A DNA stretch of 37,648 nucleotides from Gemmatimonadota bacterium (GCA_003223455.1 QHVE01000033.1:4439-42086), one strand, 5' to 3'. Counted from the first letter of the stretch, positions 1 to 8,095 are shown. Made by a program: numbers and translations. Notes: generated by a model not told the origin, from the letters alone.

Positions 1-537
1 AAGACGGGACGCGCGCTCGTGCTGCCGATCCTCAAGAGCACGTATGAGCGTCGCGACAGTCTGACGAGCGACCTGCCCGAGGAGTCGATCTTCTGGCGCG
101 AGCACGTGGTGATGTGGACGAAGGACATCCGCCGCACGGTGGACTACGTCGGCTCGCGGGCCGACATGGACACGTCGCGCATCGCCTACTTCGGCTACAG
201 TTGGGGGGCGAACCAGGCGCCCATCAACCTCGTGGCCGAGCCGCGGTTCAAGGCGGCGGTGCTGTACGTGGCGGGGCTGACGATGGAGCGCGGCCGGCCG
301 GAGGTGGATCCGATCAACTATCTGCCGCGCGTGACGCAGCCGGTGCTGATGCTGAATGGACGGTACGACTACTTCTTTCCGTTGGAGACCGCGCAGCGTC
401 CCTTCTTCGACATGCTCGGCACGCCGGCGGACCGGAAGAAGTGGATCGTGTACGAGGGGGGACACGACGTGCCGCGCACGGAGCTCATCACGGAGACGCT
501 GCGCTGGCTGGACACCTATCTCGGACGCGTACGGTGA
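1..537 (+). CDS. Alpha/beta hydrolase (S9/dienelactone hydrolase-like), C-terminal part
   Basis: This is the C-terminal end of a serine hydrolase; the reading frame is already open at base 1, so the start lies upstream. The nucleophile elbow FGYSWGA puts the catalytic Ser at bases 199-201. The acid is probably the Asp of NGRYDYFFP (367-369) and the His that of EGGHD (463-465), in the order and spacing expected for the alpha/beta hydrolase fold. The local sequence (TYERR, DIRRTVDYVGSRADMD) resembles hydrolase domains that in Gemmatimonadota and Planctomycetes are often fused behind a protein kinase. Whether that applies here cannot be seen, because the N-terminus is missing. Substrate unknown; peptidase and esterase are both possible. 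Confidence 0.8.
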   Translation, partial: KTGRALVLPILKSTYERRDSLTSDLPEESIFWREHVVMWTKDIRRTVDYVGSRADMDTSRIAYFGYSWGANQAPINLVAEPRFKAAVLYVAGLTMERGRPEVDPINYLPRVTQPVLMLNGRYDYFFPLETAQRPFFDMLGTPADRKKWIVYEGGHDVPRTELITETLRWLDTYLGRVR

Positions 538-543
538 TGCGGA

Positions 544-561
544 TGCTCGTGCAGCCGAGCA
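544..561. terminator. Small hairpin between convergent genes
   Basis: TGCTCG (544-549) and CGAGCA (556-561) form a perfect 6-bp stem around a 6-nt loop, lying between the ends of two convergent genes. There is no T-tract on either strand, so terminator function is only suggested by position. Confidence 0.3.
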
Positions 562-565
562 CAGG

Positions 566-1033
566 TCATTGCTTCGTCGCTTCGGTGTGCAGTCGCAGGA
601 CGGAGTCGGGGCCGGACTTGGCGTAGTGCGCCACGGTCGTGCCGATCAGCTTCCCGTTCTCGAGATGGAACACCGACTCCGTCCACACCGTCTTCCCCTT
701 GCGTCGCATGCTCGCGTAGGGCTCAGACTTCAGCATGATGCTGTCGCCGGAGACCGCGACGCTGTGCGGCACCTTCTGCTTCGAGGGAAGCTCGATCACC
801 CATCCGGTCGAGTCGGCGGTCGCGATGAGCCGGGCGTTCGTGACGGTGGTGTCGGCTCCCGAATCGGGAAAGCTGCGGACGAGCCAGGTGCCGGCGACGT
901 CGGCGAGCGAGAGGGCCGGATCGGGCGCGGCCATCGCCCCGGTGGTGTCGTCCAGTGGGTGGTCCGCCTTCGCGCACGCGCCCAGCGCGAGCAGCACGAA
1001 AATGGCGAGCACGACGCGGGTCTCGCGAATCAC
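566..1033 (-). CDS. Small lipoprotein, unknown function (intact paralogue)
   Basis: A 155-residue secreted lipoprotein of a family I do not recognise. Residues 1-20 are a lipoprotein signal ending LALGAC, with the lipidated Cys at 20. The mature part is predicted beta-rich: AGTWLVRSF near residue 46, then ATADSTGW, VAVSGDSIML, RRKGKTVW, HYAKSGPDSVLRL. The alternation of strands and the 'AGTW' opening recall small lipocalin-like domains, but this is only a resemblance. A clear paralogue lies at 9761-10221 on the same strand, sharing ATAD(S/T)(A/T)GW, VSGDS, RRKG and HYAK(S/A)G(P/A)DSVL. Both genes have the same promoter boxes (see 1082-1109). Transcribed alone, convergent with the upstream hydrolase. 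Confidence 0.8.
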   Translation of the reverse strand: MIRETRVVLAIFVLLALGACAKADHPLDDTTGAMAAPDPALSLADVAGTWLVRSFPDSGADTTVTNARLIATADSTGWVIELPSKQKVPHSVAVSGDSIMLKSEPYASMRRKGKTVWTESVFHLENGKLIGTTVAHYAKSGPDSVLRLHTEATKQ

Positions 1034-1081
1034 GGGGACCTCTACGGACTGTGGGGAATCAGGGCACGGGCGTGACGCGAC

Positions 1082-1109
1082 ACGATAGGGGCGGCAACAC
1101 GAGAGTCAA
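1082..1109 (-). promoter_or_regulatory. Sigma-70 type promoter of the 566-1033 lipoprotein gene
   Basis: Read on the minus strand: -35 TTGACT (1109-1104), 16-bp spacer, -10 TATCGT (1087-1082). Expected transcription start is near 1075, giving a leader of roughly 40 nt. The paralogue at 9761-10221 has exactly the same two hexamers and the same spacing at 10275-10302, which strongly supports the call. Confidence 0.65.
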
Positions 1110-1154
1110 GCGCGGCGTGCGCTGGCTCGGCACGAACCTCGGACCGGAGCGGTG

Positions 1155-1340
1155 ATGCGGATGCTCATGACGATCGTAGGTGTCCTGCTCGTGCTGATGG
1201 GCGGCGTGTGGATCCTGCAGGGCATCAACGTACTGCCCGGCAGCTTCATGACCGGGCAGACGAAGTGGGCGATCTACGGCGCGCTCGCCGCCGTGGCCGG
1301 CATCGTCCTGATCGTGCTGGCGCGACGAGGGCCGCGCTGA
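1155..1340 (+). CDS. Small two-helix membrane protein
   Basis: A 61-residue protein with two hydrophobic helices (about residues 5-22 and 39-57) joined by a short loop with the motif PGSFMTGQ. This layout, MR-L-T-VGV-L---G-W-LQG followed by LPGSFMTGQ-W, is common to small conserved membrane proteins in several phyla with no known function. A Shine-Dalgarno GGAG at 1146-1149 sits 5 nt before the ATG at 1155. A GTG directly before it (1152) and an ATG at 1161 are alternative starts. The C-terminus is basic (ARRGPR), which would put it in the cytoplasm. No partner is evident from the neighbours. Confidence 0.75.
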   Translation: MRMLMTIVGVLLVLMGGVWILQGINVLPGSFMTGQTKWAIYGALAAVAGIVLIVLARRGPR

Positions 1341-1376
1341 AGCGGAGTCCAGCGCGGCGAGGACGCTGGAGCGCGA

Positions 1377-1598
1377 TCAGTGATCGCGGCCGCGCCCCGT
1401 GCGCTCCTGCAGCTCGTCGATCTTCTTCGACGCCTCGGCCTTCGTGAGGTCCTCGTCGACGTCTTCGCCCGCTTCGGTCGCGAGCGTCTTCAGGTACGAC
1501 GCCTGGGCGCCGGTCATGCTCTCGTCGCCCGTGACCCACTCGTCGGGGTCGCGCTGGACGGCGTCGGACTGAGCTTTCTCGCGGTTCTGCTTCGCCAT
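1377..1598 (-). CDS. DUF3072 family small protein
   Basis: A 73-residue, strongly charged soluble protein. The core MTGAQASYLKTLATEAGE followed by DLTKAEASKKIDELQ is the signature of the DUF3072 family: short proteins of unknown role found in many aerobic bacteria, sometimes beside stress genes. The second half resembles a small helix-extended-loop-helix unit as in SAP-like or DUF3072 modules. A strong ribosome site GGAGG (plus-strand CCTCC at 1605-1609) lies 6 nt before the ATG at 1598, fixing the start. No signal peptide. Convergent with the small membrane protein at 1155-1340. Confidence 0.85.
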   Translation of the reverse strand: MAKQNREKAQSDAVQRDPDEWVTGDESMTGAQASYLKTLATEAGEDVDEDLTKAEASKKIDELQERTGRGRDH

Positions 1599-1723
1599 GT
1601 GCGCCTCCGTGGAATACTGTCGGTGTCACTGACTCACTGGGACTAGTGCAGGAGACATGCCGAACAAACGCCGAACCCGACATGGGCTGGCGACTTCAGC
1701 CGTCGGGCCGCAGCTTCTCGCCC

Positions 1724-2317
1724 ATGTCCGATGAAGCCGCACTCATCGCTCGACCGCGAGACACGCGCTCGTCAGTGGCGGGCTTCGGGGCGCTCGCGGC
1801 GGGAATCGCCTGGGTCGCGTGGGCAGTGCTCAATACCCGCACGCATGGCGGTCTTGATGCCGGCGCCGGCGCGGTCGGTGAGCCGCTCGCACGGGTTGGC
1901 GCACTGTTGATGGTCGCATGGAACGTCCTGCTGCTCCCCGCGGCGCTCACGCTCGGCGACGAGCTCGCGCCGCGCGCGCGCGAGCGCATGCGCGTCGCCA
2001 CGATCGCCGGCATCGCGAGCCTCCTCTTCTGGGCGATCGGCGGGGCGACGCGCACGATCACGCCGACGCTCGAGGTCACCTACATCGCGCTCTCGGCGGT
2101 GTGGTGGGGCGGCATCGGGCTCACGATCCGCGCCGAGCGCCCCTGGTTCGGCACGTTCACGCTCGTGTTGGCGGCGTTCGCAGCGTGGGACGCGTTTCTC
2201 ACCGCGTTCGTTTCGGTGCCCTTCTCGCTCTACCTCACCGCGGCGCCGAAGCTCCCGCTCTCGATCATCTGGGACTTCTCGCTCGCGTTCGAACTGCTGC
2301 GCTCACGGCGCCACTGA
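1724..2317 (+). CDS. Polytopic membrane protein, unknown function
   Basis: A 197-residue hydrophobic protein with five or six predicted membrane helices (about residues 18-36, 58-78, 91-107, 116-135, 142-166 and possibly 176-192). I recognise no catalytic or transport motif. The start is uncertain: ATG 1724 (MSDEAALIARPRD) gives a natural cytoplasmic N-terminus of about 17 residues, while in-frame GTG 1646 or ATG 1682 would add a Pro/Cys-containing leader of low plausibility. No good Shine-Dalgarno precedes any of them. It ends 31 bp before the kinase at 2349 and could be co-transcribed with it. Confidence 0.65.
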   Translation: MSDEAALIARPRDTRSSVAGFGALAAGIAWVAWAVLNTRTHGGLDAGAGAVGEPLARVGALLMVAWNVLLLPAALTLGDELAPRARERMRVATIAGIASLLFWAIGGATRTITPTLEVTYIALSAVWWGGIGLTIRAERPWFGTFTLVLAAFAAWDAFLTAFVSVPFSLYLTAAPKLPLSIIWDFSLAFELLRSRRH

Positions 2318-2348
2318 CGCGGCGATCGCGCGACGTGCCGACGCACCC

Positions 2349-5045
2349 GTGACCGCATCCGCGCTGGCCGCTTCGCTGGCCGACCGCTACCGCATCGAGC
2401 GCGAGCTCGGCGTCGGCGGGATGGCGACCGTGTATCTCGCGCACGACCTCAGGCACGATCGCCGCGTCGCCATCAAGGTCCTGCTGCCCGAGCTCGCCGC
2501 CGTGATCGGCGCCGAGCGGTTCCTCGCTGAGATCAAGACCACGGCGAACCTGCAGCATCCGCACATCCTCGCGCTGTACGACTCGGGGGTGGTGGACTCG
2601 TTTCTGTACTACGTGATGCCGTACGTGCAGGGCGAGTCGCTGCGCGACCGCCTGACGCGCGAGAAGCTACTCCCCATCGCCGATGCGGTGCACATCGCCG
2701 CTGAGGTGGCAGACGCCCTCGACTACGCGCACCGCCACGGCGTCATCCACCGCGACATCAAGCCCGAGAACATCCTGCTGCACGACGGGCGTGCGATCGT
2801 CGCCGACTTCGGCATCGCGCTGGCGGCGTCGAGCGCGGGCGAGCGCATGACGCAGACGGGGATGTCGCTCGGGACACCCCAGTACATGAGTCCCGAGCAG
2901 GCGATGGGCGAGCGCGCGCTCGACGCGCGTACGGACGTGTACGCGCTCGGCTGCGTGCTGTACGAGTTGCTCACGGGCGATCCGCCGTTCACCGGCTCGA
3001 CGGCGCAGGCGATCGTCGCGAAGGTGTTGACGGAGAAGCCGGCGGGAATCGTCGCGCGGCGCGAGCGCGTGCCGCGCGGCGTCGAGGAGGCGGTGCTCAC
3101 CGCGCTGGAGAAGGTACCGGCGGACCGCTTCGCGAGTGCGGCGGCGTTTCGTGCGGCGTTGACGTCGGACGCGCCGGCACAAGCCCGCGAGGCACGTCGC
3201 GGCTCAGGATCGTGGATCGAGCGTCGCTCGTCGCCGATCATCGCAGCGCTCGTCGTCGTCGCCGCAGGCGCGCTCGGATTCGCCGCTACGCGGCCGAGCA
3301 TCGTCGCGCCGAGTCGCGTCAATCGCTTCGCCCTCGCGCTCGGCGCGGGAGATGACGGGCTCGCCGCGGCGGGCGGGAACCGGTTCGCGTGGTTCCCCGA
3401 CGGTCGATCGTTCGCCTACGTGGGGTCGGGCGGTAGCGCCGGCACGCGGCTCTGGATCCGCTCCCTCGATGCGCTCGACGCCACTCCCGTCGCCGGCACC
3501 GACGGCGCCGTCTGTCCGTTCACCTCGCCGGACGGCACGCAGGTCGGCTTCGTCACCCGCGCACCGTTCACGCTGCGCACGGTCCCGGCGCAGGGGGGCA
3601 GCGTGGTCGAAGTGGCGGCCCAGGGTGTATCCGGCGGCTGCGCGGACTGGGGCAGCGATGGCTACATCTACTTCGACGCGGCGACGAGCATCTCGCGCAT
3701 CCGGCCCGACGGGACGGGCCGCGAGATGCTCTATCCGCTCGATACGGCGGGACGCGAAGTCGGCGTCGCCTGGCCGCAGTGGCTCCCCGGTGGCGTCGTG
3801 CTCTTCCGCGTGCGCCGCTCGAGCGAGGAGGTCGCGCGGTACGAGATCGTCGCGTTCGATCCGAAGACGCGGACGCGGAGATCGATCGTGCGCGCGACGT
3901 ACGCGCGGTACGCGCCATCCGGACATCTGCTGTACGTGCTCGCCGATGGGTCACTGATGGCGGCGCGCTTCGACGTGGGCCGCCTCGAGATCACGGGGAC
4001 CCCAGCGCTCATGGCGCGAGGCGTGGGAATCGCGGAGTTCGGTGTCGCCGACGTCGCGTTCTCGTCGAGCGGCACGTTGCTCTACACGACGGGCCGCGCC
4101 GGCGTATCGGCCGTGCCGGTGTGGGTCGATCGTACCGGCAAGGCCGTCGTGGCCGACGAGTCGCGGCGCGACCTCCTCGCCGACGGACTCGCACTGTCAC
4201 CCGATGGGGCCCGACTGGCGCTACATGTGGTCGCGCTGTCGAAGACGAGCATCAGTCGCACGGAAGACATCTGGGTGCAACAGCTTCCGGCGGGCGCGCT
4301 ATCGCGCCTGACCATGGAGGGAGAGCAGAATCGCCGCCCGAGCTGGTCGCACGACGGGCGCTACGTCCTCTTTCTGTCGAATCGCAGTGGAGTCGCGGCC
4401 CTGTACCGACAGCGGGCCGACGGCAGCGCCGCCGCGGAGCGCATCGCCGCGGATCCGCGCGGCATCGGCGAGGGGCTCGAGTCGCCGGACGGACGCTGGA
4501 TCATCATTCGGACCGAGGGCGGCGTCACTGGCAACGCCGACATCCTGGCGATGCGCGTTGGCGTGGACACCGCCCCCGTGCCGCTGATCGCCACCCCGTT
4601 CAGGGAGCGCGCACCGGCGCTCTCTCCCGACGGACGCTGGCTCGCCTACTCGTCGGTCGAGTCCGGGCGCGAGGAGGTATACGTGCGCCCCTTCCCCGAC
4701 GTGAACGCTGGGAAGGTGCAGATCTCGTCGGAGGGTGGTGTGACGCCATGCTGGAGCCACCGCGGCGACGAGATCCTGTACGTGGACGCGGCGCGGGACA
4801 TGATGGCGGCGAGCGTGCAGGTGCGGCCCACGTTCGCCGTGACGGGGCGGACGAAGCTCTTCTCTACCACGCCCTACGCCACGCCCTACGCCACGAGCGG
4901 GGAGCACGCGCAGTTCGACCTCTCCACGGACGACAAGCGCGTGCTCATGCTCGGCAGCGGCGACACCCGAATGCAGAACGAGGAGGAGATGCATCCGATC
5001 CTCGTCGAGAACTTCGTGGCGGAGCTGAAACGGCAACTGCCCTGA
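2349..5045 (+). CDS. Membrane Ser/Thr protein kinase with periplasmic beta-propeller
   Basis: An 898-residue PknB-type (Hanks) kinase. Glycine loop GVGGMATVY at 21-29, ATP lysine K43 (VAIKVL), catalytic loop HRDIKPEN with D136 and N141, DFG at 153-155, activation segment with GTPQYMSPE at 175-183. All catalytic residues are present, so an active kinase is expected. One membrane helix at about 296-314 separates the cytoplasmic kinase from about 580 residues outside. The outer part repeats the TolB/WD40-like 'SPDG+-aY' pattern (SPDGTQVGF, SPDGARLAL, SHDGRYVLF, SPDGRWIII, SPDGRWLAY), so a beta-propeller that may sense or bind a ligand. This kinase-propeller layout is common in Gemmatimonadota and Acidobacteria. 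Starts at GTG 2349. Substrates unknown. Confidence 0.92.
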   Translation: MTASALAASLADRYRIERELGVGGMATVYLAHDLRHDRRVAIKVLLPELAAVIGAERFLAEIKTTANLQHPHILALYDSGVVDSFLYYVMPYVQGESLRDRLTREKLLPIADAVHIAAEVADALDYAHRHGVIHRDIKPENILLHDGRAIVADFGIALAASSAGERMTQTGMSLGTPQYMSPEQAMGERALDARTDVYALGCVLYELLTGDPPFTGSTAQAIVAKVLTEKPAGIVARRERVPRGVEEAVLTALEKVPADRFASAAAFRAALTSDAPAQAREARRGSGSWIERRSSPIIAALVVVAAGALGFAATRPSIVAPSRVNRFALALGAGDDGLAAAGGNRFAWFPDGRSFAYVGSGGSAGTRLWIRSLDALDATPVAGTDGAVCPFTSPDGTQVGFVTRAPFTLRTVPAQGGSVVEVAAQGVSGGCADWGSDGYIYFDAATSISRIRPDGTGREMLYPLDTAGREVGVAWPQWLPGGVVLFRVRRSSEEVARYEIVAFDPKTRTRRSIVRATYARYAPSGHLLYVLADGSLMAARFDVGRLEITGTPALMARGVGIAEFGVADVAFSSSGTLLYTTGRAGVSAVPVWVDRTGKAVVADESRRDLLADGLALSPDGARLALHVVALSKTSISRTEDIWVQQLPAGALSRLTMEGEQNRRPSWSHDGRYVLFLSNRSGVAALYRQRADGSAAAERIAADPRGIGEGLESPDGRWIIIRTEGGVTGNADILAMRVGVDTAPVPLIATPFRERAPALSPDGRWLAYSSVESGREEVYVRPFPDVNAGKVQISSEGGVTPCWSHRGDEILYVDAARDMMAASVQVRPTFAVTGRTKLFSTTPYATPYATSGEHAQFDLSTDDKRVLMLGSGDTRMQNEEEMHPILVENFVAELKRQLP

Positions 5046-5070
5046 CGGCGCGGCGGTACACCCATGCCGG

Positions 5071-5838
5071 CTATCTGAGCAGCGAGACGAACTGCCGCAG
5101 CTCCGCGGAATTGAGATCGGAGACGGCCCAGTGCTCCACGCCGTCCTGCCGCCAGTGCTCGAGGTTGTAGCCGTTCTTCGTCTGCGGCGAAGGCGCCGTA
5201 GCGCCGTCAGGCCCGGCGGGCCACGAGAATACGTTGATCACGTGCTGGCGCCGCCCGTACACCACCACGGCCACCGAGCGCCCGTTCACGTAGTCGACTC
5301 GGCCGCCGAGCAGGGGAAAGCCCTGTTCCTCGAGTCGCGGCACGGTCGGCGAGAAATCGAGCCGTCCGTTGAACCACGGCTTCACGTTGTGCGTGTCGTT
5401 CGATCGCACGTCGGTAAGATGCTCGGGCATGAGCGAGCGGATGTGGCTCGCGAGCACCTCCTGCGCTACGGGCGAGTCCGACGCACGTCGGTTGCCGGCG
5501 ACGATCGTCAACCCGCTGCTGACAACCGCGATCATCAACGCCGCGGCGACGACGTTCCACGGGATCCGCCACGCGCGCCGCGGGCTCGGCGCGACGCGCG
5601 CCACCGTGGGCCCGGTCTCCTCGCGTAGCGAAGCACGGATGCGCGCGCGCAGCACGTCGGGCGCATGCTCGCGCACGAGACCCTCGCGTGCCAATCTCAC
5701 GGTGGTGAGCATCGTCTCGTAGTCGCGCGCGCACTCGGCGCACGACGTCAGATGGTCGGCGATCTCCAGCGCGACATCGGGCGGCAGCTCGCCGTCGACG
5801 TATGCGCTCAACTGCTCGCCGACGTGTGCGGAGTTCAT
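5071..5838 (-). CDS. Anti-sigma factor, zinc-finger (zf-HC2) type
   Basis: A 255-residue membrane anti-sigma factor. The N-terminal zinc-binding anti-sigma motif H29-xxx-C33-xx-C36 (HLTSCAEC) lies in the usual helical domain that binds and inhibits an ECF sigma factor. A single membrane helix spans about 94-115 (IPWNVVAAALMIAVVSSGL). The remaining 140 residues are predicted outside and hold beta-rich sequence (FPLLGGRVDYVNGRSVAVVVYGRRQHVINVF) of the kind seen in many transmembrane anti-sigma proteins (RseA/ChrR-like organisation, not sequence identity). The ATG at 5838 is one base from the stop of the sigma gene, and the purine-rich GGAGAAGAG inside the sigma 3' end serves as ribosome site, so translation is coupled. 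Confidence 0.9.
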   Translation of the reverse strand: MNSAHVGEQLSAYVDGELPPDVALEIADHLTSCAECARDYETMLTTVRLAREGLVREHAPDVLRARIRASLREETGPTVARVAPSPRRAWRIPWNVVAAALMIAVVSSGLTIVAGNRRASDSPVAQEVLASHIRSLMPEHLTDVRSNDTHNVKPWFNGRLDFSPTVPRLEEQGFPLLGGRVDYVNGRSVAVVVYGRRQHVINVFSWPAGPDGATAPSPQTKNGYNLEHWRQDGVEHWAVSDLNSAELRQFVSLLR

Positions 5839-5839
5839 G

Positions 5840-6352
5840 TCAACTCTTCTCCCCGGCGCCGAGCCCGAGCGCCTGCTGTAACTGCCGGCGCGCTCGCGCG
5901 AGCCGCGACATCACGGTTCCGATCGGCGCGCCGGTGACGCGCGCGATCTCCTTGTACGACAGATCCTGGAGCTCGCGTAGCACGATGGCCTCGCGGAACT
6001 CGGGCGCCAGCTGATCGAGCGCGCGTCGCAGCTCGGCGCGGTTGGAGTCCGCAAGGGCGCCCGCGTCGGCCGACTGTTGCCCACCGGATGGCACGCCGTG
6101 CTCCTCGTCGACGTACTCGATCGTGTCGCGGCTGGCGCGCGTCGAGCGGCGCATCGTGTAGCAGCAGTTGCGCACGATCGTGAGCAGCCATGGGCGCGCG
6201 TCGCCGCCGCGGAACGAGGCGTAGTGCCGCCACGCCCGCAGGTACACCTCCTGGACGACGTCCTGTGCGTCGTGCTCGTCGTGCACGAGATGGCGCGCGA
6301 GCGTGTACGCGTCGTCGAGCAACGGCATGACCGTACGCTCGAACGATTCCAT
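5840..6352 (-). CDS. ECF-type RNA polymerase sigma factor
   Basis: A 170-residue group 4 sigma factor. Region 2 contains DEHDAQDVVQEVYLRAWRHY, the -10 recognition and core-binding helix. Region 4 contains LSYKEIARVTGAPIGTVMSR, the helix-turn-helix that reads the -35 element. The linker (about residues 75-115) is short, as in other ECF factors. ATG 6352 (MESFERTVMPLLDDAY) gives the typical family start; an in-frame GTG at 6397 would add 15 residues. It is followed after one base by its anti-sigma factor (5071-5838). The pair is probably autoregulated; a candidate ECF promoter lies at 6407-6433. The signal is unknown. Confidence 0.93.
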   Translation of the reverse strand: MESFERTVMPLLDDAYTLARHLVHDEHDAQDVVQEVYLRAWRHYASFRGGDARPWLLTIVRNCCYTMRRSTRASRDTIEYVDEEHGVPSGGQQSADAGALADSNRAELRRALDQLAPEFREAIVLRELQDLSYKEIARVTGAPIGTVMSRLARARRQLQQALGLGAGEKS

Positions 6353-6406
6353 CGTGCTCTCTGGCACGCTCGTCTCGATCCGTGGTGATGGCCTCACCTG
6401 AGAACA

Positions 6407-6433
6407 GACTCGGCCCCTGCCCGGAATATTCCC
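6407..6433 (-). promoter_or_regulatory. Candidate ECF promoter of the sigma/anti-sigma operon
   Basis: Read on the minus strand, GGGAATA (6433-6427) and GTC (6409-6407) are separated by 17 bp, the spacing and style of ECF-dependent promoters. GGAATATTCC (6423-6432) is itself a perfect palindrome. A second GGGAATAA lies on the plus strand at 6457-6464, facing the small gene at 6594. The call rests on pattern only. Confidence 0.35.
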
Positions 6434-6593
6434 GGCCCCTCGAATCCTGGCAACTCGGGAATAACGACCGTCGTCGCCCGGTACCCATCAGCGAAACGGT
6501 ACAACCGCATCGCGCCTCTCAGGCGTTCGGCGGTCATCAGACACTCAACGGCATCGAACCAGGCTCGCCGAGTCCGCGGGCCGAGGAGTCATC

Positions 6594-6740
6594 GTGCGCA
6601 TTCGAAGAGTATTGCCGGTCATCGTGACCTTTGCGGGCATCGCCCCTTGTGGCGGCGACAGCTCGTACACGACCGGAAGTGGAGGTGGCGAGGGCGGTGG
6701 TGCGTCGGGGACGGTCACAATCGGCTCGGGCATCCAATGA
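6594..6740 (+). CDS. 48-residue lipoprotein-like peptide, probable truncated cupredoxin lipoprotein
   Basis: A short gene starting at GTG 6594 with an excellent ribosome site GAGGAG at 6583-6588, 5 nt upstream. Product: basic start VRIRRVLP, a hydrophobic stretch VIVTFAGIAPC that ends in a Cys (residue 19), then GGDSSYTTGSGGGEGGG and TVTIGSGIQ. The pattern of signal, Cys-Gly-Gly-Asp, Gly/Ser linker and a first beta strand is how many cupredoxin lipoproteins begin, but the copper domain itself is absent: translation stops after 48 residues. Pro before the Cys makes the lipobox atypical. The stop overlaps the ATG of the phosphoesterase-cupredoxin gene (ATGA, 6737-6740), so it may act mainly to couple translation. 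Either a remnant or a real small secreted peptide. Confidence 0.55.
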   Translation: MRIRRVLPVIVTFAGIAPCGGDSSYTTGSGGGEGGGASGTVTIGSGIQ

Positions 6741-8095
6741 GCCCCGACCACGACCACCATCATCACCACGACCGCGACGACGAGCGGTTCGACGACGCCA
6801 GCAATACGCGTCCGACGGGGAGCAACTTCATCGGCGAGCCGTCGGACGACGGCGTCGACCGGCGCGGCTTCCTGCGCTGCATGGCGTGGGCGGGCACCGC
6901 CGCCATCTGGGGGATGTCGGGCGGCGTTCCGAAGTCGTTTGCCCTCGGCCAACTCGACTCGCTCACCGACGCCGAGCGAAAGAGCATCTTCTTCGCGCAG
7001 ATCAGCGACAGCCACATCGGTTTCGCGAAGGAGGCGAACAAGGACGTGACGGCGACGCTGCAGGCGGCCGTGGCGAGGTTGAACGAGCTGCCGCATCGGC
7101 CGGCCCTCGTGCTGCACACCGGCGACATCACGCAGCTCGCGAAGCCGGAGGAGTTCGACACGGCGAACGAGGTGCTGAGAGGCGTGAAGACCGATCGCGT
7201 GTTCTATGTGCCGGGCGAGCACGACGTCGCGAGCGACAACGGCGTCTCATATCTCCAGCGGTACGGGAAGGGGACGAAAGGGGGTGGATGGTACAGCTTC
7301 GACCATTCAGGCGTGCACTTCGTCGGGCTGGTCAACGTGCTGAACCTCAAGGCGGGCGGACTCGGCTCGCTCGGCGCCGAGCAGATCGCGTGGCTGAAGC
7401 GCGACGTCGCCGGCCTTTCGAGCAGCACACCGATCGTGCTGTTCGCGCACGTGCCGCTCTGGACGGTCTATCCCGAATGGGGATGGGGCACCGATGATTC
7501 CGAGCAGGCGCTCACGCTGCTCAAGCGCTTCGGGTCGGTGACGGTACTGAACGGCCACATCCACCAGATCATGCAGAAGGTGGAGGGGAACGTCTCGTTC
7601 CACACCGCGCTGTCGACGGCCTTCCCGCAGCCGGCGCCGGGCACGGCACCCTCGCCCGGTCCGCTGAAGGTGGAGCCCGAGCGCCTCAAGAGCGTGCTGG
7701 GAATCGCGAACGTGACGTTCGTGCCGGGACGCGGCCAGCTCGCCATCGTCGATGGCACGCTCTCCGGTGCACCGCCGGCGATCGCCGAGGCGTCGCACGA
7801 GGCGATGATGAAGCGCGGCGCCAACAAGCCGGCGGCGGCGCACGGGCCGAACGAGATCGGGATCGACAACTTCGCCTTCGCGCCCGCCACGCTGACGGTG
7901 AAGAGTGGTACGAAGGTCGTGTGGATCAACGACGACGACGTGCCGCACCTGATCGTGAACGTGGAGGGGAAGTTCCCGTCGTCGAAGGTGCTCGACACGA
8001 ACCAGCGACACAGCGTGACGCTGACGGCGCCTGGCACGTACAAGTACTTCTGCTCGCTCCACCCGCAGATGCAGGGGAAGATCGTGGTGGAGTGA
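6737..8095 (+). CDS. Tat-exported metallophosphoesterase fused to a cupredoxin domain
   Basis: A 452-residue exported two-domain protein. The N-terminus is His/Asp-rich (HDHHHHHDRDD, residues 5-15) and precedes a Tat signal with RRGFLR at 42-47 and the hydrophobic stretch MAWAGTAAIWGMSGG. The calcineurin-like phosphoesterase domain has D91-x-H93, G129-D130, GEHD at 160-163, H238 (FAHVPL) and G273-H274-x-H276. The usual metal-binding Asn of GNHD is Glu161 here. The C-terminal domain (about 375-452) is a type 1 copper plastocyanin/pseudoazurin-like module with ligands H404, C439, H442 and M445 (CSLHPQM). The start ATG 6737 overlaps the stop of the preceding small gene. Expected in the periplasm; substrate and redox partner unknown. 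Fusion of these two folds is the notable point. Confidence 0.87.
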   Translation: MSPDHDHHHHHDRDDERFDDASNTRPTGSNFIGEPSDDGVDRRGFLRCMAWAGTAAIWGMSGGVPKSFALGQLDSLTDAERKSIFFAQISDSHIGFAKEANKDVTATLQAAVARLNELPHRPALVLHTGDITQLAKPEEFDTANEVLRGVKTDRVFYVPGEHDVASDNGVSYLQRYGKGTKGGGWYSFDHSGVHFVGLVNVLNLKAGGLGSLGAEQIAWLKRDVAGLSSSTPIVLFAHVPLWTVYPEWGWGTDDSEQALTLLKRFGSVTVLNGHIHQIMQKVEGNVSFHTALSTAFPQPAPGTAPSPGPLKVEPERLKSVLGIANVTFVPGRGQLAIVDGTLSGAPPAIAEASHEAMMKRGANKPAAAHGPNEIGIDNFAFAPATLTVKSGTKVVWINDDDVPHLIVNVEGKFPSSKVLDTNQRHSVTLTAPGTYKYFCSLHPQMQGKIVVE

